Shown here piece by piece: positions 10,214 through 18,878 of a stretch of 64,000 nt of DNA (within the stretch, counting starts at the first letter, position 1; each line of letters begins with the position of its first letter). A model generated the notes under the pieces. It searched no databases. It was not told the DNA's origin and saw nothing but the letters and a program-made list of their open reading frames with translations. This DNA is from Methylocella tundrae (lineage in GTDB: Bacteria; Pseudomonadota; Alphaproteobacteria; Rhizobiales; Beijerinckiaceae): the NCBI RefSeq assembly GCF_038024855.1, contig NZ_CP139089.1:2700501-2764500 (forward strand), written 5' to 3'. A program made the translations under genes and the position numbers.

Positions 10214-10627
10214 TCAGGCCGGTACGATCACCATCCAGGAGACGCCGAAGCGGTCCGCCGCCATGCCGAAGCGCGGCGAAAAGAACGTCTTGCCCAGCGG
10301 CATCTGCACCGCGCCGCCCTCGGAAAGCGCCGCGAACACGCGGTCCGCTTCCTCCGCGTCCCTGGCGGCGTAGGAGAGCGAGAAGCCCTGAAAATCCGGC
10401 TTGCCCGAGCAGCGGCCGTCCGAGCCCATGACGACGCCATCGCCGATCTTGAGGCTCATATGCATGACCTTGCCCTCCGAGCCCGGAGGCGCCATGCCTT
10501 CAGGACAGGGATCGGGGCTGTCCTTATAGCGCATCAGCATTTCTATCTTGGCGCCGAAGACCTTTTGGTAGAAGGCGGCGGCTTCCTCGGCGCGTCCTTC
10601 AAAAAACAGGTAAGGCTGTATCGTCAT
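10214..10627 (-). CDS. VOC-superfamily protein (PhnB-like)
   Basis: The 137-residue product begins MTIQPYLFFEGRAEEAAAFY and ends with FGVSWMVIVPA, the hallmarks of PhnB-like glyoxalase/bleomycin-resistance proteins. The ATG at 10627 has a GGGAGG ribosome site six bases upstream, better than the in-frame start ten codons earlier. Together with the neighbouring VOC gene it could form a related pair acting on a similar small molecule. Function is not resolved by sequence. It is the fourth gene of the ArsR-SRPBCC-SRPBCC-VOC-VOC operon. Confidence 0.85.
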   Translation of the reverse strand: MTIQPYLFFEGRAEEAAAFYQKVFGAKIEMLMRYKDSPDPCPEGMAPPGSEGKVMHMSLKIGDGVVMGSDGRCSGKPDFQGFSLSYAARDAEEADRVFAALSEGGAVQMPLGKTFFSPRFGMAADRFGVSWMVIVPA

Positions 10628-10682
10628 GATGTCCCTCCCTAACTTATGATGATGCAAAGAGAGTGGCCCGCGACCGCAGGGG

Positions 10683-11207
10683 TCAAAGGCCGGCGAGATA
10701 GTCAGCGAGCTGGTCGAGCGTGCCGTCCCAGCCCTTTTGCATGCCGTCCCTCGCGCCGGCGAAGGTCGCGCGCTCCTCGTCTGTCGCGTTGATCGGCAGC
10801 CAGCTGACGGTCAGTTTCGTACGCTGCCCTTCATCTTCCAGCGAGAAGATCGAACGCGTTTCGAGCGGCCAGGTCGGGCTCATCGGGTGCCGGGCGAGCC
10901 CGCCTTTTTCGTCGGAAAAAGACGTGATGACCACGATCCGCGCCGGCTCCTCGATCTCCTCGTAGATGAACCGCCCCCACATCGCGCCGCCGTCAGGCGT
11001 CCTCAAGCCGTAGAGGTAGCTGCCGCCCGGGCGGAAATCCATCTTCGCGGCAATGACGGGAAAGCCCTTCGGCCCCCACCATTTCGCCATGCGCTCCGGA
11101 TCCGTCAGCGCTTGCCACAGAAGCGGCCGGGGCGCGTCAAAGCTGCGCGAGATGACGAAGGGTTCAAGCGCATCGGCGGATGCGGCGGTCTGAGACGATA
11201 AAGGCAT
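10683..11207 (-). CDS. SRPBCC / AHSA1-domain protein
   Basis: A single SRPBCC (START-like, AHSA1) domain of 174 residues. It contains FVISRSFDAPRPLLWQALTD at the start, the WWGPKGF and FRPGGSY segments, and a C-terminal helix with GMQKGWDGTLDQLADYL. Such proteins bind hydrophobic ligands in a helix-grip cavity. In operons with ArsR regulators they are common, but their ligands are unknown. The start is supported by GAGG six bases upstream. It lies nine bases after the two-domain paralogue. Confidence 0.85.
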   Translation of the reverse strand: MPLSSQTAASADALEPFVISRSFDAPRPLLWQALTDPERMAKWWGPKGFPVIAAKMDFRPGGSYLYGLRTPDGGAMWGRFIYEEIEEPARIVVITSFSDEKGGLARHPMSPTWPLETRSIFSLEDEGQRTKLTVSWLPINATDEERATFAGARDGMQKGWDGTLDQLADYLAGL

Positions 11208-11216
11208 GATGACCTC

Positions 11217-12113
11217 TCAGGATTCTTTGAGGGAAGTGGCGAGCCGCGCCAGATTGTCGAAGGCGCCGGTCCAGCCCCATTTGTGCGAGGCGGCGGATTC
11301 TCTTGTGCCAAGGCCAGACTGGATGAAGACCATGTCGGTTTTGCCATCCCGCTCATTCAGCGTGACGATGATCTCGGTGTTGGCGCGCGGTTCGAGATCA
11401 TTTCGCTCCCAGATGTGAGTGAGAACGAGGCGCGACGGACGGTCGATCTCCAGATACTCGCCCCCGGCGATATACTCGTTTCCGTCCGGCGAGCGCATGC
11501 CGGAGCGCCATTTGCCGCCGATCCTGAGATCAACCTCGGCGAACAGCACGGTGAAACCGGCCGGGCAGAGCCAGCGCATCATATGCTCGGCCTCGGTCCA
11601 GGCCTTCCAGACAAGGATGCGCGGCGCCTCAAATGTGCGATTGAGGACCAGCGTATGACCATTTCCGGCCTCGCCTGTCGTCCGCGCCAATCCTTCCAGA
11701 ATGCCCATCCAGCCAGCCCGGATGCCGGCGCTGCGCGGCGTCCATTCTGGATCGAGCTCGTGGGTCAGCGTCAAAAGACTCCCGGCGCCGTCCGGCTCTA
11801 TATCGACCATGACGACGGTTGAGCCTCCCTGCCGCTCGGTTGCGAAGCTGAAGACGATGCGGCGCGGGCGGAGGATTTCGAGATATTCGCCAAAATGCGT
11901 CGCCAGCGTCTCGCCGCGCTGCTCATGGACCGCGAAACCGCCGCCGACGCGGGCGTCGATCTCGACATGCCTTGAAACCCCGTCGGGCGTCGCGAACAGC
12001 CAGGCCCCGACCGCCTTGGGATCGAACCAGGCGTCGAAAAGACGCTCGGGCGAAGCGGCGAAACGGCGGGAAACGGTAAGGGTCGGACTTAGCACGTCAG
12101 CTGCGAGGCGCAT
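11217..12113 (-). CDS. Tandem SRPBCC / AHSA1-domain protein
   Basis: This 298-residue protein contains two AHSA1-type domains in line. The first (about 8-150) starts PTLTVSRRFAASPERLFDAW and the second (about 152-298) starts HTLVLNRTFEAPRILVWKAW. The second domain ends with the WTGAFDNLARL helix typical of the family. The two copies are clearly diverged, so the fusion is not recent. The start overlaps the end of the ArsR gene by 17 bases, indicating translational coupling within one operon. Ligand is unknown. Confidence 0.85.
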   Translation of the reverse strand: MRLAADVLSPTLTVSRRFAASPERLFDAWFDPKAVGAWLFATPDGVSRHVEIDARVGGGFAVHEQRGETLATHFGEYLEILRPRRIVFSFATERQGGSTVVMVDIEPDGAGSLLTLTHELDPEWTPRSAGIRAGWMGILEGLARTTGEAGNGHTLVLNRTFEAPRILVWKAWTEAEHMMRWLCPAGFTVLFAEVDLRIGGKWRSGMRSPDGNEYIAGGEYLEIDRPSRLVLTHIWERNDLEPRANTEIIVTLNERDGKTDMVFIQSGLGTRESAASHKWGWTGAFDNLARLATSLKES

Positions 12114-12441
12114 CGGGATTCCCTTTCTGCAAATCCTTGAGATAGGCGTCGAGCCGGTCGAAGCTTCCTTCCCAGAACCGGCGGTAAGTCTCCAGCCAGC
12201 CCGCTAATTCCTGCATTGGCGCGGCCTCGAGCCGGCACGGGCGCCATTGCGCCTCGCGCCCGCGGCTGATGAGGCCGGCGCGCTCCAGCACCTTGAGATG
12301 TTTTGAGATCGCGGGCTGGCTGATGGAAAAGGGCGCGGCAAGCTCATTGACCGAGGCTTCGCCCTGCGCAAGCCGCGCGAGGATCGCCCGGCGGGTCGGG
12401 TCCGCGAGGGCGGAGAGTGTGGCGCTGAGGCGATCTTCCAT
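12097..12441 (-). CDS. ArsR-family transcriptional repressor
   Basis: A 114-residue winged-helix regulator. It has the ArsR pattern LSALADPTRRAILARLAQGEASV followed by the recognition helix ISQPAISKHLKVLERAGLI. It lacks the CxC metal motif of arsenic or cadmium sensors, as is usual for the SRPBCC-linked subgroup, so the inducer is probably organic. It heads the five-gene leftward operon and presumably represses it through the palindrome at 12454-12463. Confidence 0.92.
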   Translation of the reverse strand: MEDRLSATLSALADPTRRAILARLAQGEASVNELAAPFSISQPAISKHLKVLERAGLISRGREAQWRPCRLEAAPMQELAGWLETYRRFWEGSFDRLDAYLKDLQKGNPDAPRS

Positions 12442-12453
12442 GAAAACCTGTTA

Positions 12454-12463
12454 GTTATATAAC
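12454..12463. promoter_or_regulatory. Palindromic operator candidate for the ArsR gene
   Basis: GTTATATAAC is a perfect ten-base palindrome 13 bases before the ArsR start codon, in an AT-rich patch (up to CTATATAC at 12471) that stands out from the GC-rich surroundings. The position suits autoregulation. The rest of the gap, up to the kinase stop at 12728, shows no gene. Confidence 0.5.
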
Positions 12464-12727
12464 CAGTTGTCTATATACAGAAGGTGGGCCGGCCCGTCAA
12501 GCGCGGCATGAGCAATGATTAGGTCGAAGCCGTGCTTCGCCGTTTTTGACGAATTTCTGAGTCGCCGTTTTGGAAATGAGCGCAGGCGCCGCGATCGTCA
12601 CGCGGCGGGCGCCAGAGATCATAATGTTTCGCGAGCCGCAGGATTTGAGGCGAGGGAGGCGAGACGCCGCGCATGGCAAAAAACAAAAGGGAATTGGCCA
12701 GCTGTTTCTGGTGGCGCAATCCCACCT

Positions 12728-14104
12728 TCACACCGGCACGCGCACCGTGGCGCGCAGGCCCCCCATAAAACTTTCGCTGAGCGTGATGTCGCCGCCATGC
12801 GAGCGCGCGATATCGAGCGCTATGGCAAGGCCAAGCCCCGTGCCGCCGATGTCCTGATTGCGCGCCTCGTCGATGCGAAAGAACGGCCGGAACACGTCCT
12901 CTCTAAACTTCGCCGGGATGCCGGGTCCGTCGTCATCGACATGGATGGTCAGGAAACGCTTCTCCCGCACCGCCTCGACGGCGACATGCTTGGCGTGGTT
13001 TTCCGCATTGCCGATGAGATTGGCGAGGCAGCGCTTGAAGGCGTCGGGCCGCAGCGCCACCATCGGATCACCGCTGTAGGCGATCGCAACGTCGAAGCCG
13101 TCGCGCTCGGCGTCGAAACGCAGCTCCTCCAGAAATTCGATCATGTCGATCTTCACCGCGCTTTCGCCGGCGGCGCCGCGCGCGAAGGCGAGATAGGCCT
13201 CGAGCATGCGCTGCATTTCGGCGACGTCCTTTTGCAGTTCCTGCGCTTCCTCGCCGTCGCCCATCAGGGCGAGCGAAAGCTTGAAGCGCGTCAGAACCGT
13301 GCGCAGATCATGGCTGACGCCGTTCAGCATGGTGGTGCGCTGCTCGATCGCGCGCTCGATGCGTCGCTTCATTTCGATGAAGGCGAATCCCGCGCGCCGC
13401 ACCTCGCGCGCGCCGAGCGGGCGGAATTCCGGATCGCGGCCCTTGCCGAATTCCTCCGCGGCCCCGGCGAGCGAAAGAATGGGCTTGATCTGATTGCGCA
13501 GGAACAAGGTGGCGACGACGATCAGCACGAAAGAGGTGCCGACCATCCAGAGCAGGAAAATATAGGAGTTCGAGGCATAGGCGGCGCTGCGATAGGCGAC
13601 GACGCGCAAAATGGCGTCGTCGAGCTGGATGCGGATTTCGATGAGATTGGAGCGTCCGACCGTATCGAGCCAGAACGGCCGCCGGATCTGGCGGCGGATT
13701 TCATTCGACAGCGCGGCGTCGACGATCGAGAAAAACGGTTTCGGCAGCGCCGGGGGCAGCGGTCCTTTCGGCAAAAATTCAGCGTCGATGCGCAGGCGCT
13801 CCTGCGCGATCCGCATCAAATTGTCGTCGGTCCCCGGAAAGGTCTGATGGAGATCGATCAGCGCCGCAATGTCCTGCGTCAGCACGGTCGAAAGCCGGTT
13901 GGTGACCTGCTGCCAGTGGCGCTCCATGAACACATAGGTCAGCACGCATTGCAGGATCACCATCGGCGCGATGACAATCAGCGCGGAGCGGGCGTAGAGG
14001 CCTTGCGGCAGGATCTGAATGAGCTTGCGCCAGAACCCGCGCCACCAGGAGCGGGGCCGCTCAAAGGCGCCGGCAAGGGAAATGCTCAAAAGCGCGGGCC
14101 TCAA
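12728..14104 (-). CDS. EnvZ-like sensor histidine kinase
   Basis: The 458-residue kinase has a membrane helix at about 38-60, a periplasmic domain of about 120 residues, a second helix at about 181-203 and a HAMP linker. The H-box is NGVSHDLRTVL, with the phosphoacceptor at His265. The N-box LIGNAENHAKH, G1 box DDDGPGIP and G2 box GGTGLGLAIA follow. It phosphorylates the OmpR-type regulator encoded 68 bases upstream. The signal it senses is not visible from sequence. The group MarR / OmpR regulator / kinase next to ilvE resembles the petP-petR neighbourhood of other alphaproteobacteria. Confidence 0.92.
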   Translation of the reverse strand: MRPALLSISLAGAFERPRSWWRGFWRKLIQILPQGLYARSALIVIAPMVILQCVLTYVFMERHWQQVTNRLSTVLTQDIAALIDLHQTFPGTDDNLMRIAQERLRIDAEFLPKGPLPPALPKPFFSIVDAALSNEIRRQIRRPFWLDTVGRSNLIEIRIQLDDAILRVVAYRSAAYASNSYIFLLWMVGTSFVLIVVATLFLRNQIKPILSLAGAAEEFGKGRDPEFRPLGAREVRRAGFAFIEMKRRIERAIEQRTTMLNGVSHDLRTVLTRFKLSLALMGDGEEAQELQKDVAEMQRMLEAYLAFARGAAGESAVKIDMIEFLEELRFDAERDGFDVAIAYSGDPMVALRPDAFKRCLANLIGNAENHAKHVAVEAVREKRFLTIHVDDDGPGIPAKFREDVFRPFFRIDEARNQDIGGTGLGLAIALDIARSHGGDITLSESFMGGLRATVRVPV

Positions 14105-14172
14105 AATCGGCGGTCCGGATCGCCTCGGAACGAGGCGATCGCCGCAAATCTATCTCTTTTTCGAGAGACTGC

Positions 14173-14910
14173 TCAACGATCGACCAGCAGGCGGTAGCCG
14201 GCGCCGCGCGCGGTCTGCAGATGCAGCGGATTGGCCGGATCGCGCTCGATCTTGCGGCGCAGCCGGTTGACCTGCACATCGACGGTGCGTTCATTGCCGG
14301 CGGCGCCCGACCCCGCCAGCGCCTCTCGCGGCACGGTCTCGCCGGCATGTTCGGCGAGCAGGCGCAGCATCTCGCGCTCCCGGTCCGTCAGTCTTATGAC
14401 TTCGTCGCGCTGGCGCAATTCGCCGCGGTCGAGATCAAACGAGAAATCGCTGAAACGAACCTGCGTCACCGGCCCCGGCGCCGCGCGCGGCTGCGCCCGC
14501 CGCAATATCGAGGCGATGCGCAAGGCGAGTTCGCGCGGCTCATAGGGCTTGCCGAGATAATCATCGACGCCGGTCTCAAATCCCTGCACGCGATCTTGCG
14601 TCTCGGTGCGGGCGGTCAGCATCAAAATCGGCACGCGCCCCAGATCCGTTGAGTTCTGGCGCAGGCGCGTTGCGAAATCAAAGCCATTTTCGCCGGGCAT
14701 CATGACGTCGAGAACAATCAGATCAAAAGCGAGGCTTTTGAGGCAGGCCATCGCCTCGGCCGCGTCTCCCGCGGTCGTGACGCGATAGCCCTGATCGGTC
14801 AAAAAGCGCGAGAGGAGCGCGCGAATTCGGCGGTCGTCATCCACGACAAGCAGATGCGCGGCGTCGTCGGCAGGGGCGCCGCCGCATCCGGCGCTGGACT
14901 CTGAAGTCAC
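14173..14910 (-). CDS. OmpR-family response regulator (PetR-like)
   Basis: A 245-residue two-domain regulator. The receiver domain carries the acidic pocket DDD at 24-26, phospho-Asp68 in VLDVMMPGENGFD and the conserved Lys in GKPYEPREL. The C-terminal winged helix ends with the OmpR pattern VDVQVNRLRRKIERDP and TARGAGYRL. The GTG at 14910 is the only plausible start. It is cotranscribed with the kinase gene downstream. PetR of Rhodobacter is a close type and sits beside a MarR-like gene as here, but orthology is inferred from context only. Confidence 0.92.
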   Translation of the reverse strand: MTSESSAGCGGAPADDAAHLLVVDDDRRIRALLSRFLTDQGYRVTTAGDAAEAMACLKSLAFDLIVLDVMMPGENGFDFATRLRQNSTDLGRVPILMLTARTETQDRVQGFETGVDDYLGKPYEPRELALRIASILRRAQPRAAPGPVTQVRFSDFSFDLDRGELRQRDEVIRLTDREREMLRLLAEHAGETVPREALAGSGAAGNERTVDVQVNRLRRKIERDPANPLHLQTARGAGYRLLVDR

Positions 14911-14941
14911 TGTTTCATCTCGCGACCAATTTGCAGACGCC

Positions 14942-15104
14942 AGAGCATGATGCCGAAAAGTGGAAACCGGATTTTGGGCGGCATCATGCTCTCATTTATT
15001 GATGAGAGAGGGATGATTCGGCACGGAATCGATCACGCTCAAATCTTAACGCCATAAAGCACGAATTCCATCCAAAAGTCCGAGACTTTCCGGGATCATG
15101 CGCT
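14942..15104. repeat. Interspersed repeat, copy A (compound hairpins)
   Basis: AGAGCATGATGCC at 14942-14954 pairs perfectly with GGCATCATGCTCT at 14980-14992. A second hairpin, AAAGTC-CGA-GACTTT, lies near 15075-15090 and is followed by GGGATCATGCG. The block fills the gap between the response-regulator and MarR genes. The same GCATGA...CCGAAAAGT wording recurs at 22693 and, in altered form, at 62617. It matches the intergenic REP-like repeats common in Rhizobiales. Confidence 0.75.
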
Positions 15105-15693
15105 AGCCTAAAACCCGCTTCGGACCATCAGAAGCGATGAGCGCCGCGACTTTTTCCCGCTCGTCCGGATCGACCATGGCGAGAAGAAATTCGCGCGCGC
15201 CGGCGCGGGCGGCCTCGGGCAATTGTGCGAAAATACGGGCGAAGCGCTTCGATTGCAAACGCACCACCTCGAAAGCCAGGGATTCGCCGCGCGGCGTCGG
15301 AAACAACCGGCGCTGGCGGCGATCATTTTCGCCAGGGAAAGCAACGACATAATTCTGGTCGAGCAGATCTTTCAGGACGCGGTTGAGGCTCTGCTTGGTG
15401 ATTTTTAATATGTCAAGCAATTCGGCGATTGTGAGGCCGGGCCGGCGATTGACGAAATGCAGGACGCGGTGATGCGCCCGGCCGAGGCCGAAATTCTCGA
15501 GCAGATGGTCGGCGTCGCCGACAAAATCGCGATAGGCGAAAAACATCAATTCGATCAGGCCGAATTCAGCTTCGTTTCCCGCCGCGGCGTCCGACGCGCC
15601 GGAAGGCGAACCTTCGCTCTCACAGTCTGGCTTCTTCTGGAGCGTCGAATCCACACTGACACCTTCAGTATCTGCTTCGCCATATTCCAGCAA
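15103..15693 (-). CDS. MarR-family regulator (PetP-like)
   Basis: A 196-residue winged-helix regulator. The first 45 residues are polar and poorly conserved. The MarR core includes FGLGRAHHRVLHFVNRRPG, the recognition helix KITKQSLNRVLKDL and the wing GENDRRQRRLFPTPRG. Genes of this type next to an OmpR regulator are called petP in Rhodobacter. The TTG at 15693 is the recorded start, but a downstream GTG is possible, because the early residues are weakly constrained. It diverges from ilvE, so the shared 266 bp gap may hold an operator for both. Confidence 0.85.
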   Translation of the reverse strand: MLEYGEADTEGVSVDSTLQKKPDCESEGSPSGASDAAAGNEAEFGLIELMFFAYRDFVGDADHLLENFGLGRAHHRVLHFVNRRPGLTIAELLDILKITKQSLNRVLKDLLDQNYVVAFPGENDRRQRRLFPTPRGESLAFEVVRLQSKRFARIFAQLPEAARAGAREFLLAMVDPDEREKVAALIASDGPKRVLG

Positions 15694-15959
15694 AATTCTT
15701 ATAGGTCAATATGATAGATGTAAAAGAGCAGATCGTCGCGGCCCCCTGCTGCGCTGTCGTCCGGCGCGCCGGGGCGCCGCTTCGCGGCCGCGCGCGACAA
15801 AGCATCTCATCACGATAAATTTCATTAAATTGCATTTTCTCATAATGTGGTCTTTACATCGCCCGCCACGATGAACGAAGCTCCCGAGAGGAAACGCGCG
15901 CGCGAGGCCAGCAGGCCCCGGCCACGAGCGCGAAACGCACAGCAGAGGAACAGCGATCA

Positions 15960-16847
15960 ATGTCGGTTTTGTCTTTCGATCAGCGCGACGGCTTTATTTG
16001 GCTGGACGGCAATCTCGTCGCCTGGGCGGACGCCAAGCTGCACGTACTCTCGCATGGCCTGCACTACGCTTCCGCCGTTTTCGAAGGCGAGCGCGCCTAT
16101 GGCGGGCGCATCTTCAAATCGACCGAACATTCCGAGCGGTTCAGAGCCTCGGCTCAGACCCTCGACTTCGAGATTCCCTATTCGGTCGCCGAACTCGACG
16201 CCGTCAAGCAGATGGTGGTCACCAAAAATAATTTCAGCAGCTGCTATGTTCGCCCCGTCGCCTGGCGCGGCAGCGAAATGATGGCGGTCGCGGCGCAGAA
16301 TTCGACGATTCATGTCGCCGTCGCCGCCTGGGACTGGCCGAGCATGTTCGACATCGAGACGAAGATGAAGGGCATCAAGCTCGACATCGCCGATTATCGG
16401 CGCCCCGATCCCATGACCGCGCCGTGCCGCGCCAAAGCGGCCGGACTTTATATGATCTGCACGATCTCCAAGCATCGCGCGGAGCGGCGCGGCTATGCCG
16501 ACGCGATGATGCTTGACTGGCAGGGCCGCGTCGCCGAATGCACCGGCGCGAACATCTTCTTCGTTTCGAATGGCGCGCTGCACACGCCGATTGCGGACTG
16601 CTTCCTCGACGGGATCACGCGACAGACCGTCATCGAGCTCGCGCGGAGGCGCGGCGTCGAAGTGATCGAGCGCCGCATCATGCCGGAGGAGCTCGCCGGC
16701 TTCCAGGAATGCTTTATCTGCGGCACCGGCGCGGAAGTGACGCCGGTTTCCGAAATTGGACCTTACCGCTTCACCCCGGCGGCGATTTCGCGCACGCTGA
16801 TCGACGATTATTCCGCCGAGGTGCAGCTGAAACAGAAAGCCGCCTGA
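15960..16847 (+). CDS. ilvE: Branched-chain amino-acid aminotransferase IlvE
   Basis: A 295-residue class IV PLP aminotransferase making leucine, isoleucine and valine from their keto acids. The PLP-binding lysine is Lys159 within RAKAAGLY, the same position as in well-studied IlvE proteins. Supporting segments are HGLHYASAVFEGERAY near the start and EVTPVSEIG near the end. GAGGA lies about ten bases before the ATG. The gene diverges from the MarR-type regulator. A D-amino-acid aminotransferase is the main alternative, but the residue pattern favours IlvE. Confidence 0.93.
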   Translation: MSVLSFDQRDGFIWLDGNLVAWADAKLHVLSHGLHYASAVFEGERAYGGRIFKSTEHSERFRASAQTLDFEIPYSVAELDAVKQMVVTKNNFSSCYVRPVAWRGSEMMAVAAQNSTIHVAVAAWDWPSMFDIETKMKGIKLDIADYRRPDPMTAPCRAKAAGLYMICTISKHRAERRGYADAMMLDWQGRVAECTGANIFFVSNGALHTPIADCFLDGITRQTVIELARRRGVEVIERRIMPEELAGFQECFICGTGAEVTPVSEIGPYRFTPAAISRTLIDDYSAEVQLKQKAA

Positions 16848-16914
16848 TCGCGAGCGATCGCGGCGGCGGCCTCCCGGAGGCTGCCGCACGCGCCCGAACG
16901 CGCGCCAATCAGGC

Positions 16915-18549
16915 TCAGTTGGCGATGGCGAGCGTGACGATCCTGATGAGAACGAGCGCCGTCGCCAGGACGAGATAACCCCGCAAGACAATCATCCAGA
17001 TTTTACTCGCCCGCGACATCCGAGCCGGGCCAAGCTGCAAAAGCGGCGGCATCCGCCACATCTCGCGGTTCCAGACCTTTGGGTCTTCGGTCGCCGCCGC
17101 CGGCCGCTTCAGGACGCCTGAAGCAACCGCCCCGATCAGAGCAAGAACTGACCCGCCCCCCAAGATGGCGAGGATCGCCGTCTCATTGATCCTCTCGGGG
17201 AACAACACAGACGCGGTCAGGATCACCGATAGCAGCACCAGCGCCACGATGACGGCGCCCGTGAAGATGTTGAGGCCGCGCGAATTGGCCCACGGACCAA
17301 CGACCTGCCTGTCGTTGCACAGCAGCAGGAGAAACACGGTCGCGCTTGGCAGAAGCACGCCGGCGAGCGTCTGCACCGCATTGGTCAAGAGACCAAGCGG
17401 CGCATTCGGGGACAGGACGAGCGCGGCGGCGATAGCGATCAGCCCGCAATAGACGGCGTAGAATCCTTTCGCATCCTTCACTTTGCGATGCAGAGAATGG
17501 CGGATCGAAAAAACATCCCCGATGGCGTAAGCCGTCGAAAGCGACACCGCCGCCGCGCCGATAAGGCTCGCATCGATGAGGCCGATGGCGAAGAGCACAC
17601 CGGCGATTTTGCCCGCATGCGCTTTGAGTCCCGCCGCCACGCCGGCTGCGTCGGTGAAATTGCCAAATTCCGGCCGGCCGGCGAAGGCCGCGGCGGTGAA
17701 GGCCATCATGGCCGCGGCGCCGATCACGACGAGGACGATGCCGAGCCAAAGATCGACGCGCTCATAGCGCATGAAGCGGGGCGTGATGCGCTTGTCGATG
17801 ACATAGCTCTGCTGGAAAAAGAGCTGCCACGGCGCGACGGTCGTTCCGACGATGGCGATGACCAGCAGCATGACGTCGCTGAGCTTGCCGCCTGCCGGCA
17901 GCTGAGGAACGAACAGACCGTAGGCGATTTCGCCAAAGGGCGGGTGAGCCATGAAAAAAATCGGGACGAGCACGAGGCTGCCGGCGACAAGCGTCAGCGC
18001 GAAACGCTCGAACCGCCGGAAATCTCCGGTCCCGACCGCCCCCATCACCGCGACGGCCGAAAGCGCGACCCCAAGCCCCTTCGGCAGTCCGAGATAGCCA
18101 AGGCCCAGCGCGACGCCGATGAATTCCGTCACGATCGTCAAGGCGTTGAGGATGAAAAGGTCGATGACGCTGAAAGCGCCCCAGAATTTACCGAACCGCT
18201 CGAAGATCAGACGGGCGTGGCCAACTCCCGTCACCGCGCCAAGGCGCAGAACCATCTCCTGATTGACGTAGAGCACAGGGATCAGAAAAATCAGCGTCCA
18301 GAGCAGCGAAACGCCATAATTCTGGCCTGCCTGCGTGTAGACGCCGAATGCGCCCGCGTCATTGTCTCCGACCATCACGATGAGGCCAGGACCGAGGATC
18401 GCGAGCAAGGTCTGAAGTCGACGCTTCCAACCGCGCCGCGGGCCGGTGTCATGGTGAAGAATTGTTCCGAACGCGCCGCGAATATGGCCGACATGGGCCT
18501 CATCGAGCACGGCGGACCGCGCGGGGTTGTTGGCGACGTGGATCGTCAT
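16915..18549 (-). CDS. NRAMP-like divalent metal transporter with altered metal site
   Basis: The 544-residue protein has at least eleven predicted membrane helices and the NRAMP fold. In helix 1 the canonical DPGN is replaced by DNDAG (62-66). In helix 6 the canonical MPH region reads TTVAPWQ (236-242), so the methionine that confers transition-metal selectivity is absent. NRAMP relatives lacking that methionine include Mg and Al transporters, so Mg2+ is a fair guess given mgtC nearby. The ATG at 18549 has AGGAGG seven bases upstream. Two very short genes precede it in the same operon. Confidence 0.88.
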   Translation of the reverse strand: MTIHVANNPARSAVLDEAHVGHIRGAFGTILHHDTGPRRGWKRRLQTLLAILGPGLIVMVGDNDAGAFGVYTQAGQNYGVSLLWTLIFLIPVLYVNQEMVLRLGAVTGVGHARLIFERFGKFWGAFSVIDLFILNALTIVTEFIGVALGLGYLGLPKGLGVALSAVAVMGAVGTGDFRRFERFALTLVAGSLVLVPIFFMAHPPFGEIAYGLFVPQLPAGGKLSDVMLLVIAIVGTTVAPWQLFFQQSYVIDKRITPRFMRYERVDLWLGIVLVVIGAAAMMAFTAAAFAGRPEFGNFTDAAGVAAGLKAHAGKIAGVLFAIGLIDASLIGAAAVSLSTAYAIGDVFSIRHSLHRKVKDAKGFYAVYCGLIAIAAALVLSPNAPLGLLTNAVQTLAGVLLPSATVFLLLLCNDRQVVGPWANSRGLNIFTGAVIVALVLLSVILTASVLFPERINETAILAILGGGSVLALIGAVASGVLKRPAAATEDPKVWNREMWRMPPLLQLGPARMSRASKIWMIVLRGYLVLATALVLIRIVTLAIAN

Positions 18550-18587
18550 GGAGCCTCCTTGGCCGGGCCGGCGCGGAGGCGAGCCGC

Positions 18588-18707
18588 TCACGCGGCCATG
18601 ACGCTCCTGCGCGCCTTTCGGCGATATTCGATGAAGTCAGGGTTTTGATGGGAGCGCCCGCCGCACGCCTCAAGGAACGCGACGGGCCTACTGGGGCCGT
18701 CTTTCAC
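18588..18707 (-). CDS. 39-residue small protein upstream of the NRAMP-like gene
   Basis: A GTG at 18707 preceded by AGGAG six bases away opens a 39-codon frame ending at 18588, 38 bases before the transporter ATG. The peptide is basic and ends with FIEYRRKARRSVMAA. The ribosome site overlaps the stop of the preceding 53-codon gene, an arrangement that suggests coupled translation of all three genes. I do not recognise the family. It could be a regulatory leader peptide or a small transporter subunit. Confidence 0.55.
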   Translation of the reverse strand: MKDGPSRPVAFLEACGGRSHQNPDFIEYRRKARRSVMAA

Positions 18708-18716
18708 GTCGAACTC

Positions 18717-18878
18717 CTATGCTGCGGTGGATAATCGCGCGCCTTCGCCGCTGCCGCTCCCAACCTCTTTGGAGCGCCAGACGCGGCGCAGAGGGGATAG
18801 CGCGGCGCCGCGCGCCCCGGACAAATCTGCTCCGGCCGGCGGAGCAAAGGTCAAAACTGTGCTTGGGAGCTTTTTCAT
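18717..18878 (-). CDS. 53-residue small protein, first gene of the NRAMP-like operon
   Basis: The ATG at 18878 has a strong GGAGG seven bases upstream and opens a 53-codon frame beginning MKKLPSTVLTFAPPAGADLS and ending at 18717. It lies ahead of a second short gene and the NRAMP-like transporter on the same strand with only short gaps. The N-terminus has an early proline cluster, a feature of some metal-responsive leader peptides. No membrane segment is evident. Function is unknown; the case for a gene rests on ribosome sites and spacing. Confidence 0.55.
   Translation of the reverse strand: MKKLPSTVLTFAPPAGADLSGARGAALSPLRRVWRSKEVGSGSGEGARLSTAA

Noticed and set aside
12515..14197. 560-codon frame opposite the histidine kinase
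   Set aside because: Shadow of the kinase; no start signal and no family pattern.
17488..18648. 386-codon frame opposite the NRAMP-like gene
   Set aside because: His/Asp/Arg-rich antisense translation typical of shadows of membrane genes.
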